From JBAZOD01 sp041648955 (GTDB lineage: Bacteria; Patescibacteriota; Patescibacteriia; Patescibacteriales; JAQTRU01), in the NCBI GenBank assembly GCA_041648955.1, contig JBAZOD010000026.1:1-12432 (forward strand): DNA of 12,432 nt. Direction: 5' to 3'. Below are positions 6,345-12,432 of the stretch, piece by piece; the first letter of the stretch is position 1; every line of letters begins with the position of its first letter. A model generated the notes under the pieces. That model searched no databases. It had not been told where the DNA came from and was given only the letters and a program-made list of their open reading frames with translations. Both the position numbers and the translations under genes were made by a program.

Positions 6345-6349
6345 ATAAT
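6344..6349 (+). promoter_or_regulatory. Candidate -10 box for the 6356 operon, leaderless spacing
   Basis: GATAAT ends 6 nt before the ATG at 6356, the same spacing as the -10 box of the methyltransferase gene. There is no clear -35 hexamer because the palindromic repeat occupies that place, and no Shine-Dalgarno site at normal distance. Weak on its own; it gains some weight from the repeated spacing. Confidence 0.35.
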
Positions 6350-6355
6350 ATCATT

Positions 6356-6538
6356 ATGAAAAAAATCAATTTAATTTTTAAAGAATTATTTTACGTTTTA
6401 TCAGGCGCTTTGGTTATTTTTGTTATCCTGGAAATAATCTGGCCGAATGTGGTTTTGGCTTATTTGAATCTGAATTGGGTTTTGCTTAGCTGGCTCTTTG
6501 CTGGTATAATAATATTATTGACAGAAAAAAATAAATAG
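6356..6538 (+). CDS. Small membrane protein with two predicted helices
   Basis: This 60-residue protein begins MKKINLIFKE and has two hydrophobic helices (about residues 12-30 and 38-55), ending in a charged LTEKNK tail. The frame stays open upstream to 6089, but the inner ATG is chosen because the longer version would read through the palindromic repeat and most of the opposite-strand small gene, and its extra residues look non-native. The stop lies 6 nt before the acyl-CoA synthetase start, so the two are probably co-transcribed. No family is recognised. Confidence 0.6.
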   Translation: MKKINLIFKELFYVLSGALVIFVILEIIWPNVVLAYLNLNWVLLSWLFAGIIILLTEKNK

Positions 6539-6544
6539 ATTCAT

Positions 6545-8566
6545 ATGAACATAAAAAATTTTTTAGAGCCGAAGGGAATAGCGATTATCGGCGCTTCCAA
6601 AGCTAAAGAAAAAATCGGCTGGCAAATTCTTTCCAACCTCATTGACGGAGAGTACAAAGGGAAAATTTTTCCAATAAATTTAAAAGAAAAAGAAATCGCC
6701 GGACTTTCAGTTTATCAGAATGTTAAAGCTGTGAAAGAAAAAATTGATTTAGCCGTGATTGTTATTCCGGCAGATTTTGTGGCAGCGGAAGTTGCTAATT
6801 GCGGAGAAAAAGGAATTAAAAATATTATCATTATCAGCTCTGGTTTTGCCGAAGTCGGGGAGGAAGGCAAAAAAAGAGAAGAAAAAATAAAAGAATTGGC
6901 GGAAAAATACAATTTGAATATTCTCGGACCGAATTGCTTGGGTGTGATAAGCAGTCCGGCTAAACTTGATTTGACTTTTGCCCAGGCCAAAGCAAGAGAG
7001 GGCAATCTCGCTTTCATTTCTCAATCAGGAGCCATCGGCAGCGCGGTTCTTGATTGGATTCAGGATAAAAATATCGGCTTTTCTCATTTTGTCAGCCTGG
7101 GCAATCAGGCGGTTATGAAAGAGAATGATTTTTTTGAATTTTTTTTGAAAGATAAAAAAACCGATTTCGTTCTCGCTTATCTGGAGGAGATGGAAGACGG
7201 AGAAAAATTTATGGAAATAGTTTCCCGCTTGGCCAAAGTGAAGCCGGTCGCGGTTTTGAAAGCCGGCAAGTCGCAAGCCGGCCGGGAAGCGGCTCTTTCC
7301 CACACTGGCAGTCTGGCGGCTTCCGCGCAATCAGTAGAAGCGGGCCTGAGAAGGGCTGGGGCCATCAGCCTTTCTGCTCTGGATGATTTATTTAACCTCC
7401 TTACTCTTTGGCAGAGAAAGACCAAATATAATAATTCGGATCTTTTTATGGTCTCCAACGCCGGCGGACCGCTGGTTATCGCCATGGATTCTTTGGAAGA
7501 AAACAAATTGGCTTTGGGAAAATTTTCTGCCAGTTTGGAAAAAAGCTTAAAGAAAAAAATGCCGTCGCTTGCCGGCGTTCATAATCCTTTTGATATTTTG
7601 GGAGATGCAGGCGCAGACCGGTACGAGAAATCTTTGGAAGAAATTTTGGCAGAAAAATATGTTTCTAATTTATTAATTCTACTCACTCCGCAAACCGCGA
7701 CAGAAGTAGAGAAAACAGCGGAAATTATCGCGCGCCTGGGGAAAAAATATCCGGAGAAAATGATCTGCACCAGCTTTATCGGCGGAGAAGCGGTTGGAAA
7801 AGTAAAAAATATTTTAGCAGAAGGTAAGATTGCTAATTTTTCTTATCCTGAACAGGCACTTTCCGCTTTGGGCCGATTTTTGAATTATCAGGCGCAAGCT
7901 GCAAAAGTAAAGCCGTTTAATATGAGGCGGCAAACTGCTGTTTTGAAAAAGCAAGAAAATAAGCAAGAGGATTATCTGGAATCTTTCAGATTTTTGGAAA
8001 AATATAAAATTCCTTTTGTCAAAACTTTGGCGATAAAAACTGAAAGCGATCTGAAAAAATTAAAATATCCGATTGCCTTAAAGATTGTTGGCCCGAAAAT
8101 AATTCACAAAACTGAAAACAGCTTGGTTTTAAATTTAAAAAATTCAGAAGAAGCGGCCGCAGCTTGGAAAAATTTGAAAGCAGATGCGGGAAATTATATT
8201 ATTGCCCAAGAAATGAATATGGGCGGAGCAGAGATAATAGTCGGCTTTAAGCGCGATCTTCATTTTGGCCCAATATTGATGGTTGGCGCCGGTGGGATTT
8301 ACGCGGAGGTTTGGCAGGATGTGCAATTGGAAGTGGAAGACCTGACCCGAGAGAGAGCGCTGGCGATGATAAAAAAATTGAAAATTTATCCGGTTTTGGC
8401 CGGCGCCCGCGGGCAAGAATCAAGCGATATTTTTGCTTTGGCAGATGTGATTGTTAATGTCGCCCGTTTAGCGCGTGAAAATTTGGATATAAAAGAATTG
8501 GATATAAATCCCATCTTCGTGAAGAAGAAAGGAGTAGTGGCGGTTGATGCGAGAATAATAAAATAG
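6545..8566 (+). CDS. Acyl-CoA (acetate-CoA) synthetase, ADP/NDP-forming, fused alpha-beta
   Basis: This 673-residue enzyme converts an acyl-CoA such as acetyl-CoA, plus ADP and phosphate, to the acid, CoA and ATP; it typically makes ATP by substrate-level phosphorylation in fermenters. Domains in order: CoA-binding Rossmann domain (1-135; GIAIIGASKAKEKIGW, ILGPNCLGV), succinyl-CoA-ligase-like domains (150-450) with catalytic H253 in ALSHTGSLA and SNAGGP, then an ATP-grasp domain (475-673) with GPKIIHK (516-522), GAGGIYAEVW and ELDINPIFV. The order is alpha then beta in one chain, as in the common bacterial fusion. In the beta part the usual HKSDxGGV segment reads HKTENSLV, so the conserved glycines are absent; H521 and K522 remain. 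The gene lies between the small membrane gene and murJ in a tight cluster without Shine-Dalgarno sites. Substrate choice cannot be told from sequence. Confidence 0.93.
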   Translation: MNIKNFLEPKGIAIIGASKAKEKIGWQILSNLIDGEYKGKIFPINLKEKEIAGLSVYQNVKAVKEKIDLAVIVIPADFVAAEVANCGEKGIKNIIIISSGFAEVGEEGKKREEKIKELAEKYNLNILGPNCLGVISSPAKLDLTFAQAKAREGNLAFISQSGAIGSAVLDWIQDKNIGFSHFVSLGNQAVMKENDFFEFFLKDKKTDFVLAYLEEMEDGEKFMEIVSRLAKVKPVAVLKAGKSQAGREAALSHTGSLAASAQSVEAGLRRAGAISLSALDDLFNLLTLWQRKTKYNNSDLFMVSNAGGPLVIAMDSLEENKLALGKFSASLEKSLKKKMPSLAGVHNPFDILGDAGADRYEKSLEEILAEKYVSNLLILLTPQTATEVEKTAEIIARLGKKYPEKMICTSFIGGEAVGKVKNILAEGKIANFSYPEQALSALGRFLNYQAQAAKVKPFNMRRQTAVLKKQENKQEDYLESFRFLEKYKIPFVKTLAIKTESDLKKLKYPIALKIVGPKIIHKTENSLVLNLKNSEEAAAAWKNLKADAGNYIIAQEMNMGGAEIIVGFKRDLHFGPILMVGAGGIYAEVWQDVQLEVEDLTRERALAMIKKLKIYPVLAGARGQESSDIFALADVIVNVARLARENLDIKELDINPIFVKKKGVVAVDARIIK

Positions 8567-8575
8567 AATTTATTT

Positions 8576-10228
8576 ATGATAAAGCGCTTATTGAGCGGAC
8601 AAATAAATAATATAACTTTAGCCGCCGGCTTGGTGGCTTTTTCTTCATTGCTCTCTCGGCTTTTGGGAGTTTTCCGGGATAGAATTTTGGCCGGAGAATT
8701 CGGCGCCGGCGATACTTTGGATGTTTATTATGCCGCTTTTCGAATTCCGGATACGATTTTTAATTTACTGGTACTGGGCGCTTTGTCGGCCGGCTTCATC
8801 CCGATTTTTGTCGGACTTTTAAAAGATCCGATAAAAAAAGTAATAAGTTTTTTCCGCGGCAAAGAAAATGAGGAAGCCTGGAACTTGGCTTGCAATATTC
8901 TTAATATTTTGGTTGTCGGCTTATTTTTCCTTTGCGCCTTGGGAATAATTTTTGCACCTCAGCTAACGCGTTTGATTTCCCCCGGCTTCAGTCCGGAAAA
9001 ACAGGCGCTCACTGTCAGTTTAACCAGAATAATGTTTTTGTCCCCAATGTTTCTTGGAATCGCCAGCGTCTTTGGCGGAATTCTGCAGTCATTCAAGAGA
9101 TTTTTTGTTTATTCTTTAGCGCCAATAGTTTACAACATCGGCATTATCATCGGCGCTTTGTATTTTGTGCCAGTCTGGGGAGTTTACGGCCTGGCTTGGG
9201 GCGTAGTTCTGGGCGCTTTTCTCCACATGCTTATTCAATTGCCGGCGACTTTTGCTTTGGGGTTTAGTTATAAATTAAAAATTAATTTAAAAGATTCTAA
9301 TCTGAGGAAAATCGGCCGGATGATGATACCGAGAACTATGAGCCTGGCCACTTCTCAGATTAATTTAGTAGTGATAACAATTATCGCTTCCACCTTAGCG
9401 GCCGGTTCTTTGACTATTTTTAATTTCGCGAATAATCTCCAATCCTTTCCAATTGGAATTTTTGGAATTTCTTTTGCGATCGCCGCTTTTCCTACGATTT
9501 CCGCCGCCGCATTTTCCAAGAAAGATTTAGTCGCCAGTTTTTCTTCCACTTTGCGGCAGATATTATTTTTTATTGTTCCGTCCACGGTTTTGCTGATCAC
9601 TTTGCGCGCTCAAATTATCCGCGTTATTTTCGGCACAGGAAATTTTGACTGGGAAGATACAATTTTAACTATGGACACCTTGGCGCTTTTTTCTTTGTCT
9701 CTTTTTGCTCAAGCCTGCCTGCCTCTTTTGGTGCGAGTATTTTACGCCCGGCATGATTCTAAAACGCCATTTTTTATCGGTTTAATTTCGGCTATTGCTA
9801 ATGTAGCTTTTTCTCTATATTTTTCCAGAGAAATGGGCGTAGCCGGGTTGGCTTTAGCTTTTTCTTTAGCTTCTATTCTCAATTTTATTCTTCTTTGGCT
9901 AGCTCTGCGTTTTTCCATCGGCCAGATGGATGAGACAAAGATTTTGGTTTCCACAATTAAATTTTCGGCCGCAGCTTTAGTTTGTGGCATTACGGTTCAA
10001 GGAGTGAAAATTATGGTTTGGCCGTTTATAGATATGACTAAATTTCTCGGAGTTTTGACTCAGGGCTTAACGGCCGGTTTGGCCGGAATTTTTATTTATG
10101 GCGCTGTTTGCTATCTTCTTCGCGCGGAAGAGTTTTTTGATATTTGGACGCCGATTAAGTGTAAGATTTGTCGCCAGCCTCTCAAGAAAATTACCACTGA
10201 GGATCAGGGAGAGGCGAGAGGAATTTAG
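8576..10228 (+). CDS. murJ: Lipid II flippase MurJ (MviN family)
   Basis: MurJ moves lipid II, the peptidoglycan precursor, across the inner membrane. This 550-residue protein shows the MviN/MurJ N-terminal signature: S27-R28-LLG, R34-D35, D49 in TLDVYYAAFRIPDT, then GALSAGFIPIF (68-78). About 13-14 hydrophobic helices follow, with charged residues inside the membrane core as expected for this MOP-superfamily transporter. The length is close to the family's usual 500-550. The tail after the last helix is soluble and holds a CxxC pair (C529, C532), which may just be lineage-specific. The start lies 9 nt after the synthetase stop, so the genes are probably one transcript. No ribosome site is evident. 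Its presence argues that the host makes peptidoglycan. Confidence 0.95.
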   Translation: MIKRLLSGQINNITLAAGLVAFSSLLSRLLGVFRDRILAGEFGAGDTLDVYYAAFRIPDTIFNLLVLGALSAGFIPIFVGLLKDPIKKVISFFRGKENEEAWNLACNILNILVVGLFFLCALGIIFAPQLTRLISPGFSPEKQALTVSLTRIMFLSPMFLGIASVFGGILQSFKRFFVYSLAPIVYNIGIIIGALYFVPVWGVYGLAWGVVLGAFLHMLIQLPATFALGFSYKLKINLKDSNLRKIGRMMIPRTMSLATSQINLVVITIIASTLAAGSLTIFNFANNLQSFPIGIFGISFAIAAFPTISAAAFSKKDLVASFSSTLRQILFFIVPSTVLLITLRAQIIRVIFGTGNFDWEDTILTMDTLALFSLSLFAQACLPLLVRVFYARHDSKTPFFIGLISAIANVAFSLYFSREMGVAGLALAFSLASILNFILLWLALRFSIGQMDETKILVSTIKFSAAALVCGITVQGVKIMVWPFIDMTKFLGVLTQGLTAGLAGIFIYGAVCYLLRAEEFFDIWTPIKCKICRQPLKKITTEDQGEARGI

Positions 10229-10245
10229 GGATTTGCGATTTCCGA

Positions 10246-10290
10246 TTGACGATTTTCGATTTAGATTTATAAATTATTTTTTTGTAAAAT
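10246..10290 (+). promoter_or_regulatory. Candidate promoter region of the TIM-barrel gene
   Basis: TTGACG (10246-10251), a 16-nt spacer and TATAAA (10268-10273) form a fair sigma-70 promoter. A second option is TAAAAT at 10285-10290, which ends 6 nt before the ATG and would give a leaderless mRNA. The preceding bases are a run of GATTT-like units (10230-10265), an AT-rich low-complexity stretch. Confidence 0.5.
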
Positions 10291-10296
10291 TAAAAT

Positions 10297-11004
10297 ATGA
10301 GATTAGGATTTTCTACCGGGTGTTTTTATCAATTTATACATCCTTTATCTGAAGAAGCAATTTCTGTTTGCCGTGATTTTGGTTTTAACGCGATTGAGCT
10401 AAGCGTTGATTCTATTAATGATGTTGAACTGCTGGAAAAAATAACCAAAGGCAGTTTGGCAAATTTTAAGTATATATCCATCCATGGACCCGGGCATGAC
10501 GCCATGAGCGCGGTAGATGAGAAAGAACATAAAAGAGTGTTAAATATTTTTCAGGAAGTTTATAAAAAGATAAAATTTGACTGTCTGGTTCTGCACCCGG
10601 GAGAGTGGATAGCGGATTGGGAAATTTTTAAAAATTATTCTTTGCCGATTGCTTTTGAAAATATGGATTGGCGCCACAAAATCGCTTCCGATGTCGCCAG
10701 CTTAAAAGAAATATTTTCTGGTAAAAATTTTAAAATGGTTCTAGATCTCAACCATTGTTATACTCAAGATTCGACGATGGAGCTATCTGCTGATATTTAT
10801 AAGGAATTTAAAAATATCATAAAGCATTATCATCTGAGCGGGATCGGCGAGTCTGACCACGATCCTCTTTATCGCTCTCAAGGCAGAAAAATTATAGACG
10901 CTATCCCTGATTTGAATTTGCCGATTATTATTGAATGCAAGCTGAAAAATTTGGAAGACGCGCGGAAAGAAGGAGAGTACGTAAAAAAGCAGATAAAATT
11001 TTAA
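10297..11004 (+). CDS. Sugar phosphate isomerase/epimerase or endonuclease IV-like TIM-barrel protein
   Basis: This 235-residue protein belongs to the xylose-isomerase-like TIM-barrel superfamily (AP_endonuc_2). Metal-ligand candidates fall at the ends of the barrel strands in the usual order: E34 (AIELS), H63 (SIHGPGHD), H100 (VLHPGE), E121 (AFENMD), D150 and H153 (VLDLNH), H179 (HYHLSG), D187/H188 and E213 (IIECK). The superfamily covers sugar epimerases, isomerases and the DNA repair enzyme endonuclease IV, which also binds metals in this way. At 235 residues it is shorter than typical endonuclease IV (about 280), and the specific role is undecided. The start has no Shine-Dalgarno site. 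A good terminator follows the stop by 52 nt. Confidence 0.85.
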   Translation: MRLGFSTGCFYQFIHPLSEEAISVCRDFGFNAIELSVDSINDVELLEKITKGSLANFKYISIHGPGHDAMSAVDEKEHKRVLNIFQEVYKKIKFDCLVLHPGEWIADWEIFKNYSLPIAFENMDWRHKIASDVASLKEIFSGKNFKMVLDLNHCYTQDSTMELSADIYKEFKNIIKHYHLSGIGESDHDPLYRSQGRKIIDAIPDLNLPIIIECKLKNLEDARKEGEYVKKQIKF

Positions 11005-11056
11005 ATTTTTAATTTTCAAACAATTTTTAATTCTTTGATTTTAAAATTATTTAAAT

Positions 11057-11075
11057 AACGGCTTGGCCGTTTTTT
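11057..11075 (+). terminator. Rho-independent terminator after the TIM-barrel gene
   Basis: AACGGC (11057-11062) and GCCGTT (11066-11071) form a 6-bp stem with a tight TTG loop, directly followed by a T-run (to 11075). It closes the rightward gene series before the repeat element. Confidence 0.75.
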
Positions 11076-11077
11076 AG

Positions 11078-11262
11078 TTTGTCATTGCGAGGAGCCGCGC
11101 GACGAAGCAATCTCTGGTTCGAAGGTACGAAGTCTAATTTTGTTAAACGTCTATGACCAATATTAACTAATATAAAATAATATTCTTTAATTTTCTTGTC
11201 ATTTCCAGCTAACCAGAGATTGCTTCGTCAGTCGCTCCGGCTCCTTCCTCGCAATGACAAAA
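11078..11262. repeat. 185-bp MITE-like inverted repeat element
   Basis: The left arm (11078-11119) runs from TTTGTCATTGCGAGG to CAATCTCTGGTT. The right arm (11211-11262) is its reverse complement with an extra GAAG and a few other insertions. Between them lie about 90 AT-rich bases without an ORF. The arms match the single copy at 387-434. It fills most of the 389-nt gap between the terminator and the dapB promoter. No transposase is present, so if it moves it does so by help in trans. Otherwise the gap 11005-11393 holds only the terminator, this element and the dapB control region. Confidence 0.8.
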
Positions 11263-11301
11263 ACTGTTTATTATCGCTGAATTTTTTTATTTCTAACGGA
11301 G

Positions 11302-11330
11302 TTGACTTGTCTTTATTTCTATGATAATTT
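11302..11330 (+). promoter_or_regulatory. Sigma-70-type promoter of dapB
   Basis: TTGACT (11302-11307), a 17-nt spacer and TAATTT (11325-11330) predict a start near 11337 and a leader of about 60 nt. Spacing and -10 sequence, including the preceding GA, are the same as in the promoter of the twin small genes on the other strand. Confidence 0.7.
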
Positions 11331-11396
11331 TATTTATCGTTCTTTTTGTGAAGTATCCCTCGTTAATAATCACAATCTAGTAAAAGGAGACTAGTG

Positions 11397-12200
11397 ATGG
11401 AACCTGTAAGGGTTGCCGTAAATGGGTATGGAAGAATGGGCGGGGCTATCGTTTCTCTCGTTATCAATTCCGAAGCTGGTGGGCAAGTTGAATTGTTTCG
11501 CGTTTTTGATATTAATGAAAAACTTTCTGGTATTGTTCAAGGGTCGGATGTTGAAATTTATACTTATCGTGAGGGTTTTTTTGGAGAATGTCTTCCAGGC
11601 GCCGATGTCATAATTGACGTCAGTTCGCCGGCCGGATTCTCCGGGCGAGCCAATATGGCTTCAAGTTTAAAAATTCCTCTCGTTGTCGGCACCACCGGTT
11701 TATCCGAAGAAGACAGGGCTTGCCTCAGGAAAGCCGCCGAGTATATTCCTTGCGTTTTGGCCGCGAATTTCAGTCTTGGGGTAAACTTTCTTTTCTGGCT
11801 GGTAGAACAGGCTACGGCCATTTTGGGCGAAGGTTTTGATCCCGAAATCATGGAGATTCATCACCGGCGCAAGAAGGACTCTCCCAGCGGCACAGCCAAT
11901 CGTTTGGCAGAAATCATTGCCGCAGTCAGAGGATGGGATCCGAAAGAAGTTTCTCGTTATGGCCGTCAAGGAATTATCGGTGAGCGGCCGGATGGAGAAA
12001 TAGGTATTCATTCATTGCGTGGCGGGGATGTTGTCGGCGAGCATACCGTATTTTTTCTGGGAGACGGTGATCGTCTTGAATTGACCAGTCGCATTACTTC
12101 CCGCGACGCTTTTGCCCAAGGCGCAGTTCGGGCGGCTAAGTGGGTCGTGGGGCAGAAGCCCGGTCTGTATGACATGCAGGATGTCCTGGGACTGCGATAA
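11397..12200 (+). CDS. dapB: 4-hydroxy-tetrahydrodipicolinate reductase
   Basis: DapB reduces 4-hydroxy-tetrahydrodipicolinate with NAD(P)H in the pathway to meso-diaminopimelate (peptidoglycan) and lysine. The 267-residue protein has the N-terminal Rossmann motif NGYGRMG, the VVGTTG motif near residue 97, the catalytic segment EIHHRRKKDSPSGTA (H155 and K159 as proton donor pair, SGT for substrate binding) and the GDVVGEHTV motif of the dimer/tetramer domain. The length is normal. The ATG at 11397 is preferred over the in-frame GTG at 11394 because GGAG (11386-11389) lies 7 nt from the ATG. The gene stands alone, with its own promoter and terminator and no other dap gene visible. Its codons look more GC-rich than those of its neighbours by eye, which might reflect transfer or strong expression. 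Confidence 0.96.
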   Translation: MEPVRVAVNGYGRMGGAIVSLVINSEAGGQVELFRVFDINEKLSGIVQGSDVEIYTYREGFFGECLPGADVIIDVSSPAGFSGRANMASSLKIPLVVGTTGLSEEDRACLRKAAEYIPCVLAANFSLGVNFLFWLVEQATAILGEGFDPEIMEIHHRRKKDSPSGTANRLAEIIAAVRGWDPKEVSRYGRQGIIGERPDGEIGIHSLRGGDVVGEHTVFFLGDGDRLELTSRITSRDAFAQGAVRAAKWVVGQKPGLYDMQDVLGLR

Positions 12201-12219
12201 AATCGCAATTATATTATGT

Positions 12220-12249
12220 AAGGGCGGATAGAAATTTCCGTCCTTTTTT
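12220..12249 (+). terminator. Rho-independent terminator after dapB
   Basis: AAGGGCGGA (12220-12228) pairs with TCCGTCCTT (12237-12245) with one G-U pair and an 8-nt loop, followed by a T-run to 12249. It is strong and separates dapB from lepA. Confidence 0.85.
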
Positions 12250-12251
12250 AT

Positions 12252-12280
12252 TTGACCAAAAGGCCGAAAAAAGATAAGAT
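12252..12280 (+). promoter_or_regulatory. Sigma-70-type promoter of lepA
   Basis: TTGACC (12252-12257), a 17-nt spacer and TAAGAT (12275-12280) predict a start near 12287. The leader of about 70 nt begins with a small AT-rich hairpin (AAAGCAA 12292-12298 with TTGCTTT 12304-12310) and contains AGGA (12348-12351) 7 nt before the lepA ATG. Confidence 0.6.
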
Positions 12281-12358
12281 AGAGAGAGCTAAAAGCAAGC
12301 ATTTTGCTTTATTTTTATTTAATTTTTAAACAAAAAAATTGGATATCAGGATTAATTT

Positions 12359-12432
12359 ATGACTAACATACGCAATTTCTGCATCATCGCCCGCCTTCGC
12401 TGAAGCTTCGGCGGGGCAAGCCCATATTGACC
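12359..12432 (+). pseudogene. lepA: Elongation factor 4 (lepA), 5' end only, reading frame interrupted by a repeat
   Basis: LepA is a ribosome-bound translational GTPase that starts with a very conserved stretch, NIRNFxIIAHIDHGKST. Here the ATG at 12359 (with AGGA 7 nt upstream) opens MTNIRNFCIIA. The next bases belong to the palindromic repeat family also seen at 6307-6337, and the frame meets TGA at 12401-12403. After 31 inserted nt, GCC CAT ATT GAC (12420-12431) continues as A-H-I-D, exactly what lepA requires. The gene is therefore split by an insertion that is not a multiple of three. It could be a broken gene, a strain variant or assembly error near a possible contig end, or (speculatively) a segment skipped during translation. 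The rest of the gene lies outside the window. Confidence 0.75.
12390..12421. repeat. Palindromic repeat inserted in lepA
   Basis: CCCGCC (12390-12395) pairs with GGCGGG (12410-12415) around a loop with the palindrome GAAGCTTC (12402-12409), followed by CAAGC. It matches the intergenic copy at 6307-6337. GCCC occurs on both sides (12389-12392 and 12420-12423), which could be a 4-nt target duplication or simple microhomology. Confidence 0.8.

Noticed and set aside
6089..6355. Upstream extension of the small membrane protein to an earlier start at 6089
   Set aside because: It would translate the palindromic repeat and the antisense of a small gene that has its own promoter and Shine-Dalgarno; the inner ATG at 6356 gives a typical MKK start.
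10098..10352. Rightward open frame bridging the end of murJ and the start of the TIM-barrel gene
   Set aside because: It overlaps both conserved genes in another frame and runs through low-complexity intergenic sequence.
11394..11396. GTG start for dapB
   Set aside because: The ATG three bases later has better spacing (7 nt) from GGAG and gives the usual DapB N-terminus.
12292..12310. Hairpin AAAGCAA/TTGCTTT followed by Ts as a terminator
   Set aside because: AT-only weak stem, downstream of a stronger dapB terminator and of the lepA promoter; more likely a leader feature or chance.

Overview
The window looks like a piece of a small bacterial genome of the Patescibacteria/CPR (Parcubacteria-like) kind. 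This is an inference. It rests on short AT-rich genes read with the standard code, many starts without a Shine-Dalgarno sequence, and short dispersed palindromic repeats in the gaps, of a kind I associate with these genomes. No 16S or full marker gene is present to confirm it.

Left part, read leftward (positions 1-4214): a partial TRIC/UPF0126 membrane channel gene runs off the left edge. Next come a repeat-rich gap and a gene for a membrane-anchored four-cysteine protein. Then follows a tight three-gene defence-like operon. In transcription order it holds a DNA cytosine-5 methyltransferase, a MutL/MORC-like GHKL ATPase with a C-terminal HEPN-type domain, and a small separate HEPN protein. 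Methyltransferase and ATPase overlap by 14 nt, and ATPase and HEPN are 2 nt apart. No DNA restriction nuclease is visible, and both candidate effectors carry the R-X4-H signature of HEPN ribonucleases. This is the best candidate for an under-described system in the window.

Middle part (4346-6344): a large membrane-anchored protein of unknown function reads rightward. Opposite it lie two 62-residue proteins with their own strong promoter, strong Shine-Dalgarno sites and a shared terminator.

Right part, read rightward (6356-12200): a small two-helix membrane protein, a fused ADP-forming acyl-CoA synthetase (energy conservation from acyl-CoA) and the lipid II flippase MurJ lie close together as a likely operon. 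A TIM-barrel sugar-phosphate isomerase/endonuclease IV-like gene follows, ending in a terminator. A 185-bp inverted repeat element comes next, then a stand-alone dapB (diaminopimelate/lysine route) with its own promoter and terminator. MurJ and DapB both point to a cell that makes peptidoglycan.

Right edge (12252-12432): a promoter, a Shine-Dalgarno site and the first eleven codons of lepA (elongation factor 4). The reading frame is then broken by 31 nt of a palindromic repeat, after which the lepA sequence resumes at exactly the expected codon. The same repeat family occurs at 6307-6337.
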